DNA of 21,606 nucleotides from Caldipriscus sp964426895 (GTDB lineage: Bacteria; Hydrothermota; Hydrothermia; LBFQ01): contig CAYRSH010000027.1 of the NCBI GenBank assembly GCA_964426895.1, positions 1-21,606 of the forward strand, read 5' to 3'. The notes beneath the pieces are model-generated. The model worked only from the letters and a program-made list of their open reading frames with translations. It searched no databases and had not been told where the DNA came from. The stretch's first letter is position 1, and the number at the start of each line of letters is the position of its first letter. Shown here piece after piece: positions 15,234 through 21,606 of this stretch. The translations under genes and the position numbers were made by a program.

Positions 15234-15522
15234 ATGAGTTTCGTGCTCTGGAAGTTGCTCAATAAGATGCCCTTTAACTTCTTGCGCTATAAGGTGTTCA
15301 ATAGGTCGTCCCTTTTGCTATTGTGACCCCGACGGGTATGTCGTATGTGGATGTCCCAATACCCAACAATATGATACTAATAACTCACAAGGGCATCCTT
15401 TGATTTCTTCGAGAACTTATACGACATAAGCGGTCGCAAGGTATTTGAGGGTAAGTTAAAAGGAGGGTGTTTATTTCTTAAAAGACAAGGATGGGAAAGT
15501 GATTAAGGTTGTCGTTAGATAA
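15234..15522 (+). pseudogene. Remnant of a secreted protein with a T9SS-like C-terminal sorting domain
   Basis: No single frame is open, but pieces join. Frame from 15305 reads VVPFAIVTPTGMSYVDVPIP to 15400. Frame from 15399 reads NLYDISGRKVFEGKLKGG to 15468. Frame from 15469 reads VYFLKDKDGKVIKVVVR and stops at 15522. Joined, the last two give the hallmark YDISGRKV...GVYFL......VVVR of C-terminal domains that direct export by the type IX (Por) system. At least two indels are needed (near 15398 and 15468), plus another upstream if the piece at 15234 (MSFVLWKLLNKMP) belongs. The bulk of the protein is missing, so promoter and C-terminus now abut. Sequencing error is a weaker alternative, since neighbouring genes are intact. 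Confidence 0.6.
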
Positions 15523-15533
15523 TCACCCGTCCC

Positions 15534-15547
15534 ACCCCTAGTGGGGT
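15534..15547 (+). terminator. Possible weak terminator hairpin
   Basis: ACCCC-TAGT-GGGGT follows the remnant's stop codon by 11 bases, but only AATATC and then a distant TTAAAATTTTT follow, so a U tract is not adjacent. Confidence 0.3.
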
Positions 15548-15574
15548 AATATCAGCGACCTTAAAATTTTTAGA

Positions 15575-16066
15575 ATGCGAAAGATTCTCTTTTTAGTTTT
15601 ATTTTTATCATGTGGGGGTAAGGAAGAGGTTAAATCGGGGAATGTTCAACCGGGTGCCGATAGCGTTGAGGTAATATCAACCAAGGAGGGGACAAAAATG
15701 TGGGTTATGAAGTCCCAAAAAGTTGTTGAAAGGGGGGATTCCCTCGTGGGGTTTGGTGTAAGGATAACATTCTTTTCGGGTAATAAACCCTCATCCGTTT
15801 TAACGGCGGATAGCGGGAAGTATTATCAAGCAACGGGGGATATGGTGGCCTATGGGAGGGTTCATCTCGTATCGTCGGATAGCACGGAATTATGGACAAA
15901 ATCCTTACATTGGGATGCCAAAAGGAGGCTTATCTGGACGGATGATTCGGTAAGGATTAAACAAAAGGATAGAATACTCTTTGCAAAGGGTATGGAAACC
16001 GATGCGGAAATCTCTTATATAAAATTCAAATCACCGGTTAGGGGAGAAGGGGAAAGGCTTGAATAA
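15575..16066 (+). CDS. lptC: LPS-export protein LptC (lipoprotein form)
   Basis: Has 163 residues. MRKILFLVLFLSCGG is a lipoprotein signal with C13 as lipid anchor, in place of the membrane helix of E. coli LptC. The rest is a beta-rich LptC-type domain: WVMKSQKVVERGD, FFSGNKPSSVLTADSGKYYQ, GRVHLVSSDSTELWTKSLHWD and IKQKDRILFAKGM. In the Lpt bridge LptC receives lipopolysaccharide from LptBFG and hands it to LptA. TAAAAT at 15562-15567 ends 7 bases before the ATG, again implying a leaderless mRNA. Its stop overlaps or adjoins the next ATPase gene. Confidence 0.85.
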   Translation: MRKILFLVLFLSCGGKEEVKSGNVQPGADSVEVISTKEGTKMWVMKSQKVVERGDSLVGFGVRITFFSGNKPSSVLTADSGKYYQATGDMVAYGRVHLVSSDSTELWTKSLHWDAKRRLIWTDDSVRIKQKDRILFAKGMETDAEISYIKFKSPVRGEGERLE

Positions 16067-16094
16067 ACAAAACCATTTATTTCTTTTTCCGGTA

Positions 16095-16100
16095 TATAAT
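16095..16100 (+). promoter_or_regulatory. -10-like TATAAT before the LolD-type ATPase
   Basis: Perfect TATAAT, 6 bases before the TTG at 16107. No convincing -35. It supports that TTG as start of a leaderless message. Confidence 0.4.
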
Positions 16101-16106
16101 GGACGG

Positions 16107-16808
16107 TTGTTATTACCGATTATAAAATTGAAGGATGTAAAAAAATCGTATAAATTTGGGGAAACTACGGTTGAAGTTTTAAAAGGTGTAAATCTCAGGG
16201 TTACACCGGGAGAGGTTGTAGGAATATTTGGGCCTTCCGGTTCCGGAAAATCCACCCTTCTAAACATAATTTCAACTTTGGATTTTGCGGATGAAGGGTT
16301 TGTTGAAATACTTGAAAACGAAATATCCCCAAAAAAATTTACGGATAACGAGTTGGCCCTTTTCAGGAGGAGGTATATCGGCATAATATTCCAATCGCAC
16401 AATTTAATGCCCGAGATGACAGCCTTTGAAAATGTTTATTTTTCCCTTCTCTTAAAGGGATATTCGCCCAAAAGGGCCAAAAAGAGGGCGGAAGATGTCT
16501 TAGAAATCTTAGAAATAGATAAATCCAAAATGCACAAAAATATCCAGTTGCTGTCGGGAGGTGAAAGACAGAGGGTGGCGGTTGCGAGGGCTTTGGCCAT
16601 GGATGCCGAAATATTTGTTTGCGATGAACCCACCGCCGAACTTGATAAAAAAAATGCCATAAACCTTATAAGCGTTATGAGCAATTTGTCTTATACGGGT
16701 AAGACTTTTATAATAGCAACGCATGATGAGAGGCTTTTACCGTTTTTCACAACGGTTTATAGGCTTGAAGATGGAATTTTAAACTTAACGGAAAAAAAGG
16801 AGGTATAG
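16107..16808 (+). CDS. LolD/MacB-type ABC transporter ATPase
   Basis: About 234 residues from TTG 16107, chosen because the family usually begins just before IKLKDVKKSY; a TTG at 16059, overlapping lptC, would add 16 atypical residues. Walker A GPSGSGKS (42-49), Q loop Q96, signature LSGGERQRVAVARAL (149-163), Walker B FVCDEP (170-175) and switch H206. STLLNIISTLD places it with LolD, FtsE and MacB ATPases that extract lipoproteins or work mechanically, not with LptB, despite the lptC neighbour. No permease gene is in view. An AAGGAGG inside its end serves the next gene. Confidence 0.9.
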   Translation: MLLPIIKLKDVKKSYKFGETTVEVLKGVNLRVTPGEVVGIFGPSGSGKSTLLNIISTLDFADEGFVEILENEISPKKFTDNELALFRRRYIGIIFQSHNLMPEMTAFENVYFSLLLKGYSPKRAKKRAEDVLEILEIDKSKMHKNIQLLSGGERQRVAVARALAMDAEIFVCDEPTAELDKKNAINLISVMSNLSYTGKTFIIATHDERLLPFFTTVYRLEDGILNLTEKKEV

Positions 16809-16810
16809 AT

Positions 16811-17200
16811 ATGGAAAGGCTGACGGAAATATTGACACAGATGGCATCGGAAATACCCGGTTTTTTGGCCGGGGCTTTGGTGGATAAGGAAGAGGGTCTA
16901 ACCATAGCAGAACAGAAGTCGGATCTAAACTTTGAAATATCCATAACGGCGGCGTATAGCGTAGAACTCCTGAGGGCGCAAAAGAGGGCTATGGAAACCA
17001 TAGGGGAAAAGGATGAGAAGGTAGAAATCTTTGCATTTACACCAAAGTATATATTCATATCCAAGGCAATAGGGGATACTCCGTTTTATATACATATAGT
17101 CCTTAAACGCGAAAAGGCCGTTCTCGGATTGGTATTCGCATTCTTAAAGAGATACGAAAGCCTGTTTGAGAAAGCCATTAAGGAGTGGCAAACGGCATAA
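16811..17200 (+). CDS. Roadblock/LC7 domain protein
   Basis: A 129-residue cytosolic protein. MERLTEILTQMASEIPGFLAGALVDKEEGLTIAEQ is the typical Roadblock/LC7 opening (dynein light chain and MglB family), followed by a helix-strand pattern ending in a helical tail. MglB-like members act as GTPase-activating partners of MglA small GTPases, but no GTPase gene is here. AAGGAGG (16797-16803) lies 7 bases before ATG. The phosphatase gene follows 3 bases after its stop, suggesting a shared signalling role. Confidence 0.85.
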   Translation: MERLTEILTQMASEIPGFLAGALVDKEEGLTIAEQKSDLNFEISITAAYSVELLRAQKRAMETIGEKDEKVEIFAFTPKYIFISKAIGDTPFYIHIVLKREKAVLGLVFAFLKRYESLFEKAIKEWQTA

Positions 17201-17203
17201 AAA

Positions 17204-17986
17204 GTGCGCGGACGGTTTTATGGAATTACGGATTTAGGCAAGGTAAGAACACGCAACGAAGACGCGTATGTAATAAATCCATTTACTGGGTTATTTGCCA
17301 TCGCCGATGGTTTGGGTAGTAGGAAAGCCGGAGATTTTGCTTCAAACTATGCCCTTGAAGTTTTGGATACAGAACTTCAAAACCTATTAACAATTGAAAA
17401 AAACCCTAAGGAGGCTTTGAGAAAGGCCTTTATAAACACATCTATGGCCGTATTTCAGAGAACATCCTCATCTTTGGATTTAAAAGGTGCCATGACTACA
17501 TTAACCGCCCTGTTCTTAAAAGATTCTAAGTGGTATATAGCCCATGTGGGTGATACGAGGGCATACCTCGTTAGATGGGGACACCTTTACCTATTAACGG
17601 ATGACGATACTAAGGCTCAACTTTTGGTGAGGCAAGGGGCATTAAGACCAGACGAGGCCTTAAACCATCCCAGCAGGAATGTACTCGTTAGGGCACTCGG
17701 TTCAAGACCCATAGTTAAACCGCATATGTACGAGGGGTATATAGCAAAGGGGGACAAATTCCTTTTGGCATCCGATGGGCTTTATTCTTACTTTACATAT
17801 AAGGAACTTCTGGAATTTATAAGTAAATACGAACCAAAGCCCCTTTTGGAGAATCTTAGGGATGAGGCGAATGAAAGGGGAGGGGAAGATAATCTTACGG
17901 CGGTTGCCGTTGAAATAATTGATGCCCCATTTTATTCCACGCTTCTCGCAAGGTTTCAAACTTTAACTTTGAGGAGGTTGGTATGA
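17204..17986 (+). CDS. PP2C/PPM-family serine/threonine phosphatase
   Basis: A 260-residue soluble protein phosphatase (Stp/PrpC/PstP type). Motifs: TRNEDAY (E19, D20), ADGLGSRKAGDFAS (D35, G36; the usual GG is GS), HVGDTRAYL, LLASDGLY (D191) and GGEDNLTAV (D229), covering the metal-binding acids. It likely reverses the action of the kinase downstream, to which it is joined by an ATGA overlap. Start GTG 17204; the nearest AAGGAG is 18 bases off, so translation may depend on coupling with the upstream gene, 3 bases away. Confidence 0.93.
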   Translation: MRGRFYGITDLGKVRTRNEDAYVINPFTGLFAIADGLGSRKAGDFASNYALEVLDTELQNLLTIEKNPKEALRKAFINTSMAVFQRTSSSLDLKGAMTTLTALFLKDSKWYIAHVGDTRAYLVRWGHLYLLTDDDTKAQLLVRQGALRPDEALNHPSRNVLVRALGSRPIVKPHMYEGYIAKGDKFLLASDGLYSYFTYKELLEFISKYEPKPLLENLRDEANERGGEDNLTAVAVEIIDAPFYSTLLARFQTLTLRRLV

Positions 17987-19038
17987 ACCTTGTAGGTAAA
18001 ACCATAGGTGGAAAATACAAAATCCTTGAAAAAATAGGAACGGGCGGTATGGCCACGGTTTATAAAGGGGAACATGTATATCTAAAAAAGCCCGTAGCCA
18101 TAAAGGTATTATTACCCTCCTTTTCGGAGAATAAGGAACTGGTTGAGAGGTTTTTCCAAGAGGCGGAAACCGCTTCAAAGTTAGACCATCCAAACATAGT
18201 AAAGATTTTTGATTTTGGGGATGAGGAGGGGTTTTTATACTTGGTTATGCAATATGTTGATGGGGAAACCCTTGAAAAAATTTTACAATCGGTTAAAAAA
18301 TTACCCATAAGGGATGCCATAAACATAATCCTTCAAGTTTTATCCGCCTTGGAGTACGCCCATGAAAAGGGTTTGGTGCATAGAGATATTAAGCCGGCAA
18401 ATATAATGATAAACAGGGATGGTAAAGCGTTCCTTTTGGATTTCGGAATAGCCATATTGGCCGAGGCCAAGAGGATAACCAAGACAAAAGTTGCGGCGGG
18501 AACACCCGAATATATGGCACCGGAACAGTTTAGGGGAAGGGCGGATAAGAGGTCGGATTTGTACTCGGTTGGTGTTGTCCTTTACGAAATGATAACGGGG
18601 AAAACCCCCTTTGGAGATGCCAAGGATGTATATGAATTGCAGTATAAAATACTTAGAGACCCGGTACCTCCTACGGGTATAAGTGAAGCCTTGGATGGGG
18701 TTTTACAAAAAGCCCTTTCAAAACTCCCATCCCAGAGATTTCAAAGCGCAAGGGAATTTGCAGAGGCATTGTTATCTTTACCGGAAGCGGGAGGATTAGA
18801 ATACAGCGTTAAAAAGAAAACGAGTATATCCGTTCCATTGGTTGAAGAAGTTGAGGAGGAAAAAAACGGAGGGGAAAAACCAAAAAGGATAACCCAGTTT
18901 ATAGAATTGCCGGAGGAAGAGGAATTTGAATTAGAAGACAAGGGATTCCCTTGGAAATTGTTTATAACCTTAGCGGTTTTGGGATTGCTCATACTCGCCG
19001 CGGCCATAGGTTTATTATGGTACTTCTTTGCAAAATGA
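17983..19038 (+). CDS. Membrane-anchored PknB-like serine/threonine protein kinase
   Basis: Has 351 residues. Complete kinase domain about 12-265: Gly loop GTGGMATVYKG (19-29), VAIK with K41, E60, HRDIKPAN (133-140), DFG (153-155), and GTPEYMAPEQF. An acidic linker (about 280-322: VEEVEEEKNGGEKP, LPEEEEFELEDKG) leads to one C-terminal membrane helix (326-348), with only a few residues outside. There are no PASTA repeats, so it is not a wall-sensing PrkC/PknB of the classical kind. The window shows a false copy of its last 16 codons after the N run. Confidence 0.94.
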   Translation: MNLVGKTIGGKYKILEKIGTGGMATVYKGEHVYLKKPVAIKVLLPSFSENKELVERFFQEAETASKLDHPNIVKIFDFGDEEGFLYLVMQYVDGETLEKILQSVKKLPIRDAINIILQVLSALEYAHEKGLVHRDIKPANIMINRDGKAFLLDFGIAILAEAKRITKTKVAAGTPEYMAPEQFRGRADKRSDLYSVGVVLYEMITGKTPFGDAKDVYELQYKILRDPVPPTGISEALDGVLQKALSKLPSQRFQSAREFAEALLSLPEAGGLEYSVKKKTSISVPLVEEVEEEKNGGEKPKRITQFIELPEEEEFELEDKGFPWKLFITLAVLGLLILAAAIGLLWYFFAK

Positions 19039-19041
19039 AAG
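18987..19041 (+). repeat. 55-base duplicate flanking the N run, left copy
   Basis: These 55 bases, from the kinase's membrane helix to just past its stop, are identical to 19142-19196 on the other side of the N run. A 55-base exact overlap equals a common de Bruijn k-mer size, so this is one sequence seen twice. Confidence 0.93.
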
Positions 19042-19141
19042 NNNNNNNNNNNNNNNNNNNNNNNNNNNNNNNNNNNNNNNNNNNNNNNNNNNNNNNNNNN
19101 NNNNNNNNNNNNNNNNNNNNNNNNNNNNNNNNNNNNNNNNN
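19042..19141. other. Assembly gap (100 N), probably spurious
   Basis: Exactly 100 N between two identical 55-base ends. The two contigs most likely overlap and no DNA is missing. Confidence 0.93.
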
Positions 19142-19196
19142 GCTCATACTCGCCGCGGCCATAGGTTTATTATGGTACTTCTTTGCAAAATGAAAG
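19142..19196 (+). repeat. 55-base duplicate flanking the N run, right copy
   Basis: Identical to 18987-19041. Removing 19042-19196 restores a kinase stop 24 bases before the thioredoxin gene's ATG. Confidence 0.93.
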
Positions 19197-19211
19197 GTTT
19201 TGCTGTATAAT
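19183..19211 (+). promoter_or_regulatory. Promoter of the thioredoxin-like gene
   Basis: TTGCAA (19183-19188), a 17-base spacer and a perfect TATAAT (19206-19211), followed by only 5 bases before the ATG at 19217. The transcript would begin at or by the start codon. The -35 lies over the last codons of the kinase gene. Confidence 0.6.
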
Positions 19212-19216
19212 ATCTT

Positions 19217-20164
19217 ATGGTGAAGGTTAGGGCACCTGAATTAAATGGGGCAACCGGGTGGGTAAACAGTGAGGTGAAACTAAAAGAATTAAAAGGTAAA
19301 AAGGTTGTTTTGGTGGATTTCTTTGAATTAACATGCGTTAATTGTATAAGGACATTTCCCTATTTAAAGGAGTGGTGGAATAGGTATAAGGACAAAGGTT
19401 TACTCATAGTTGGAATACACACTCCGGAGTTTGAAAGGTCAAAGGATATGGATTTTGTTAAGAGGGAGTTAAAAAGGTTTGGAATAAATTGGCCCGTAGC
19501 CGTTGATAACGAATACAAAATATGGGATGCTTATGCAAACATGTATTGGCCGAGGAAGTACTTAATTGACAAGGATGGTTATATAGTTTATGACCACATA
19601 GGGGAAGGGGCATATACGGAAACCGAAGTGCAAATACAAAGGTTTTTGAGGGATTTAAACCCTTCCGTTGAACTACCAGAACCTATAAAACCTTTAAGGC
19701 CAGAGGACGATTTAAATAGGGTTTGTTATCCGAGAACTCCGGAAATATATTGCGGGTATTTCAGGGGGAGATTTGCGGGTAAAATACTCCCGGATATTAG
19801 GACGGCATACAACCATCCAATTGTACAAGGCGATGGGATTATTTCTTTAATAGGGGAATTTATCGTTGAAAGCGAAAGATTAATATTTATAGATGGGAAA
19901 CTCGTTTTAAACTTTAAGGGAAACGAGTTAAACGCCGTTATGTTTGGGGATGAATTTGTTGAGGTGAGGATAAACGGGAGGCTCATTCCGGAAAATATGA
20001 GGGGTTCGGATATAAGGGTTTTGGACGGGAAAACGGGTTTATTGCCCAAGGATTACAGGATGTATAACATAATAAAAACTGAGGAATGGGGGATTTATAC
20101 GCTTGAAATTTTTGGAAGAGGTACGGAAATCTATGCATTTACATTCGGTTCATGCGCGGTATAA
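19217..20164 (+). CDS. DipZ-like thioredoxin-fold protein
   Basis: Has 315 residues. Thioredoxin/TlpA domain about 1-150: VDFFELTCVNCIRTFPYLKEWWNRY with the redox pair C40-VN-C43, GIHTPEF, and NMYWPRKYLIDKDGYIVYDHIGEGAYTETE, which is the DipZ family pattern. The C-terminal half (from about TPEIYCGYFRG) matches the DipZ C-terminal beta domain of carbohydrate-binding-like fold. No CcdA-type membrane domain and no signal peptide are present, so it is either cytosolic or exported by other means; this is odd for a family that usually works outside. Transcribed from its own promoter and overlapping prmC by 13 bases. Confidence 0.88.
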   Translation: MVKVRAPELNGATGWVNSEVKLKELKGKKVVLVDFFELTCVNCIRTFPYLKEWWNRYKDKGLLIVGIHTPEFERSKDMDFVKRELKRFGINWPVAVDNEYKIWDAYANMYWPRKYLIDKDGYIVYDHIGEGAYTETEVQIQRFLRDLNPSVELPEPIKPLRPEDDLNRVCYPRTPEIYCGYFRGRFAGKILPDIRTAYNHPIVQGDGIISLIGEFIVESERLIFIDGKLVLNFKGNELNAVMFGDEFVEVRINGRLIPENMRGSDIRVLDGKTGLLPKDYRMYNIIKTEEWGIYTLEIFGRGTEIYAFTFGSCAV

Positions 20165-20901
20165 ATGAATGTTTTGGCTATTCCCAATGGGAATGGGTTG
20201 AAATATTATCGGGAATATTAAAGATACCGAAGGCAAGGGCTTTAATAGGGGATCTTGATGTTAAACGGTTGGGGGAAGTTTTTGATGTTTTATTGGATTA
20301 CCCAAAGGGTTATCCGTATCAGTATATATTGAAGAAGGCGAACTTTTACGGCTTTGAATTTTATGTTGATGAAAGGGTTTTAATACCGAGGTCTGATACG
20401 GAAGGGATAATTGATATAGCCAAAGAATTGGCTCCGAAGAATGCTTGGGTTTTGGATTTATGTGCGGGTAGTGGAATAATAGGGATAACATTAAAGATTT
20501 TAAGGTCGGATTTAAGGGTTTTTTTAACGGATAAATCGTTGGATGCTTTAAAGGTTGCTAAGTTGAACGCCAAAAGGTTCGGGGTTGATGTGCATATATT
20601 GGCATGCGACCTTTTATCCTGCTTCAAGGGTAGGTTTGATGTTATAGTTTCAAATCCCCCTTATATACCGGAGAACCTTTTGGGTAAATACGATAAAAGG
20701 GTATTGTTTGAACCGAAAATCGCGCTTATTGGTGGTAAAACGGGCTTTGAGATAACCAAAAGGATTTTGGAATGTGCTAAAAGCGTTTTAAAAAAAGGGG
20801 GATACCTGATAATTGAAACCGACCCTAAGCACTTTGATAGGTTTCCAGAAGGGACAAAATTTTACGATAGGTTTGCGGTTATTAGTTGGGAAATTTTGTA
20901 A
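20152..20901 (+). CDS. prmC: Release factor glutamine methyltransferase PrmC/HemK
   Basis: Methylates the GGQ glutamine of peptide release factors with S-adenosylmethionine. It has 249 residues, slightly short. A short N-terminal helical part, then YILKKANFYGFEFYVDERVL and IPRSDTE (family: PR.ETE), SAM motif LDLCAGSGIIG (101-111), and the catalytic VSNPPYI (NPPY 168-171). The ATG at 20152 lies in the last codons of the thioredoxin gene, without a visible Shine-Dalgarno, so translation is probably coupled. Confidence 0.93.
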   Translation: MRGINECFGYSQWEWVEILSGILKIPKARALIGDLDVKRLGEVFDVLLDYPKGYPYQYILKKANFYGFEFYVDERVLIPRSDTEGIIDIAKELAPKNAWVLDLCAGSGIIGITLKILRSDLRVFLTDKSLDALKVAKLNAKRFGVDVHILACDLLSCFKGRFDVIVSNPPYIPENLLGKYDKRVLFEPKIALIGGKTGFEITKRILECAKSVLKKGGYLIIETDPKHFDRFPEGTKFYDRFAVISWEIL

Positions 20902-21046
20902 GCAATTTTTGGTTTTCGGTAAATGGCAATGATGGCTTATATTTCTTTGAAAATCCAATAACCACGGGGATAAGTTGAGGCGAAAAATTTGTCGTTTTTG
21001 TAAGTTAAGTAATTAGCAGTTTTACATCGTTTCAAGTGTGTGGTTG

Positions 21047-21240
21047 TTTGCGTTTTAATAAGTATTATTTTATTTGCGTTTTAAATTCGTTTTACGGCTT
21101 TGTAATTGACTTTATACACCGTTCGGCAACCTCCCATTTGAAAAGACCGTTTGCGTTTTCTTTAAGGCATTATTTTTGCGTTATAAATGCATTTTCTCAA
21201 TAATAAAGCCATATACAAACCGTTCGGCAACCCCCGGGGG
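21047..21240. repeat. Degenerate tandem duplication of about 102 bases upstream of the CRISPR array
   Basis: Copy A (21047-21149) and copy B (21150-21240) each hold two TTTGCGTT boxes about 26 bases apart (21047, 21073; 21150, 21176), and near the end a nearly identical ATACA...CCGTTCGGCAACC (21119-21131; 21220-21232). The box offsets are 103 and the end motif offset is 101. Confidence 0.6.
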
Positions 21241-21245
21241 TTTTT
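21229..21245 (+). terminator. Possible terminator before the CRISPR promoter
   Basis: AACCC-CCGG-GGGTT followed by TTT: a 5-base-pair stem with a 4-base loop and a short T run. It may insulate the array from prmC transcription. Confidence 0.4.
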
Positions 21246-21269
21246 ACACTATTGGAGATTCCCGAACAC

Positions 21270-21297
21270 TTGACAACAAGTTTTTCACCCTTATAAT
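21270..21297 (+). promoter_or_regulatory. CRISPR array promoter
   Basis: TTGACA (21270-21275), a 16-base spacer and TATAAT (21292-21297), both perfect. The start site would be near 21304, about 45 bases before the first repeat. The transcribed leader has AATGATAGGCGAG and ACGGAGTG, related to the leaders at 1-95 and 15128. Confidence 0.82.
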
Positions 21298-21348
21298 ACC
21301 CGGAAACTGTAATAATGATAGGCGAGTCTGACGGAGTGCCACCCAAGG

Positions 21349-21606
21349 GTTATTAGCCTACCTATAAGGGGTTGAAACAAAAAAGAGGGCAGCACGAGAG
21401 GAGGATTTCTGAATGTGTGTTATTAGCCTACCTATAAGGGGTTGAAACCATCAATTTTCCAAGTGAATGGGGACATTCCCTTCCTGTTATTAGCCTACCT
21501 ATAAGGGGTTGAAACTATGAAACAGAAATATATCGCCATCCCCTCTTTTCAGGTTATTAGCCTACCTATAAGGGGTTGAAACAGGAGGGTTTACGAGTCT
21601 ATGGTA
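21349..21606 (+). CRISPR. CRISPR array, first four repeats, cut by the window end
   Basis: Four identical 30-base repeats (GTTATTAGCC...GGGGTTGAAAC) at 21349-21378, 21419-21448, 21486-21515 and 21553-21582. Spacers are 40, 37 and 37 bases, all different; a fourth (24 bases seen) runs off the end. The TTGAAAC end gives the usual 8-base 5' handle of type I/III crRNAs, so transcription is rightward. No cas gene lies in the window, so the type is not determinable; 30-base repeats with 37-40 base spacers fit I-A/I-B or III. Repeats are perfectly conserved near the leader. Confidence 0.97.

Larger units (their letters stand above)
20902..21348 (+). other. CRISPR leader and upstream non-coding region
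   Basis: No gene in 447 bases. T-rich on the plus strand, with a degenerate tandem duplication (21047-21240), a CG-rich palindrome with T run, and the array promoter. The repeat orientation (ending GAAAC) puts the leader on this side. Confidence 0.75.

Noticed and set aside
15234..15323. A 29-codon open frame beginning MSFVLWKLLNKMP as an independent small gene
   Set aside because: No Shine-Dalgarno, very short, and it lies in front of the decayed sorting-domain pieces; more likely part of the remnant or chance.
18951..19210. Open frames reading through the N run next to the kinase end
   Set aside because: They exist only because N are read as coding and because the 55-base flank is duplicated.
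20902..21046. Small gene or IS remnant between prmC and the tandem duplication
   Set aside because: No open frame of useful length, no terminal inverted repeats and no recognisable protein fragments.

Overview
This is a draft, scaffolded piece of a bacterial chromosome; two runs of exactly 100 N mark contig joins. The cell is a diderm (Gram-negative type): it has an OmpA-family protein, an OprP-like porin, LptC, a LolD-type ATPase, PstS and several lipoprotein signals. Arg is mostly AGG and Ile mostly ATA, genes are packed with 4-base ATGA overlaps, and a 30-base CRISPR repeat ends in TTGAAAC. Together with a degraded T9SS-like C-terminal sorting domain, this suggests a thermophilic or hot-spring lineage of the WOR-3/Stahlbacteria/Hydrothermae or wider FCB kind. 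The taxon is an inference; the window has no rRNA.

Layout. 1-95 (-): a sigma70-like promoter and 5' leader firing out of the window. 159-2812 (+): ftsH and an rluD-type pseudouridine synthase broken by an N gap. 2843-4902 (+): tRNA-Lys(CTT), an OmpA-domain protein starting 3 bases after the tRNA, and ribH starting directly on the OmpA stop. 8256-4894 (-): a tight operon of a Fur/PerR regulator, rpmE, a SPOR protein, a NYN/PIN nuclease-like protein, queA and mltG. 11224-8362 (-): a beta-barrel-like protein, CheB and a membrane histidine kinase, all joined by ATGA overlaps. 11373-13025 (+): an SQR-like flavoprotein and a DUF1641 protein, ending at a strong hairpin shared with the opposing porin-pstS phosphate pair (15041-13059, -).

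15042-15574 holds no intact gene. It carries four tandem 9-base repeats, a second copy of the promoter/leader seen at 1-95, a hairpin showing an anti-Shine-Dalgarno sequence in its loop, and a frameshifted remnant of a secreted protein's C-terminus. 15575-19038 (+) reads lptC, a LolD-type ATPase, a Roadblock/LC7 protein, a PP2C phosphatase and a PknB-like kinase. After a spurious N gap (its flanks are a 55-base duplicate) come a DipZ-like thioredoxin protein and prmC. The window ends in a CRISPR array (four repeats seen, cut by the window end) with a near-consensus leader promoter, a roughly 102-base degenerate tandem duplication upstream, and no cas genes.

Main points of interest: a conserved early-transcript element (AATGAYAGGYGAG...ACGG) shared by the CRISPR leader and the two other leaders; repeated placement of -10 boxes 5-8 bases before start codons, implying leaderless mRNAs; CheB paired with an ordinary HisKA-type kinase instead of CheA; and a Roadblock-phosphatase-kinase module.
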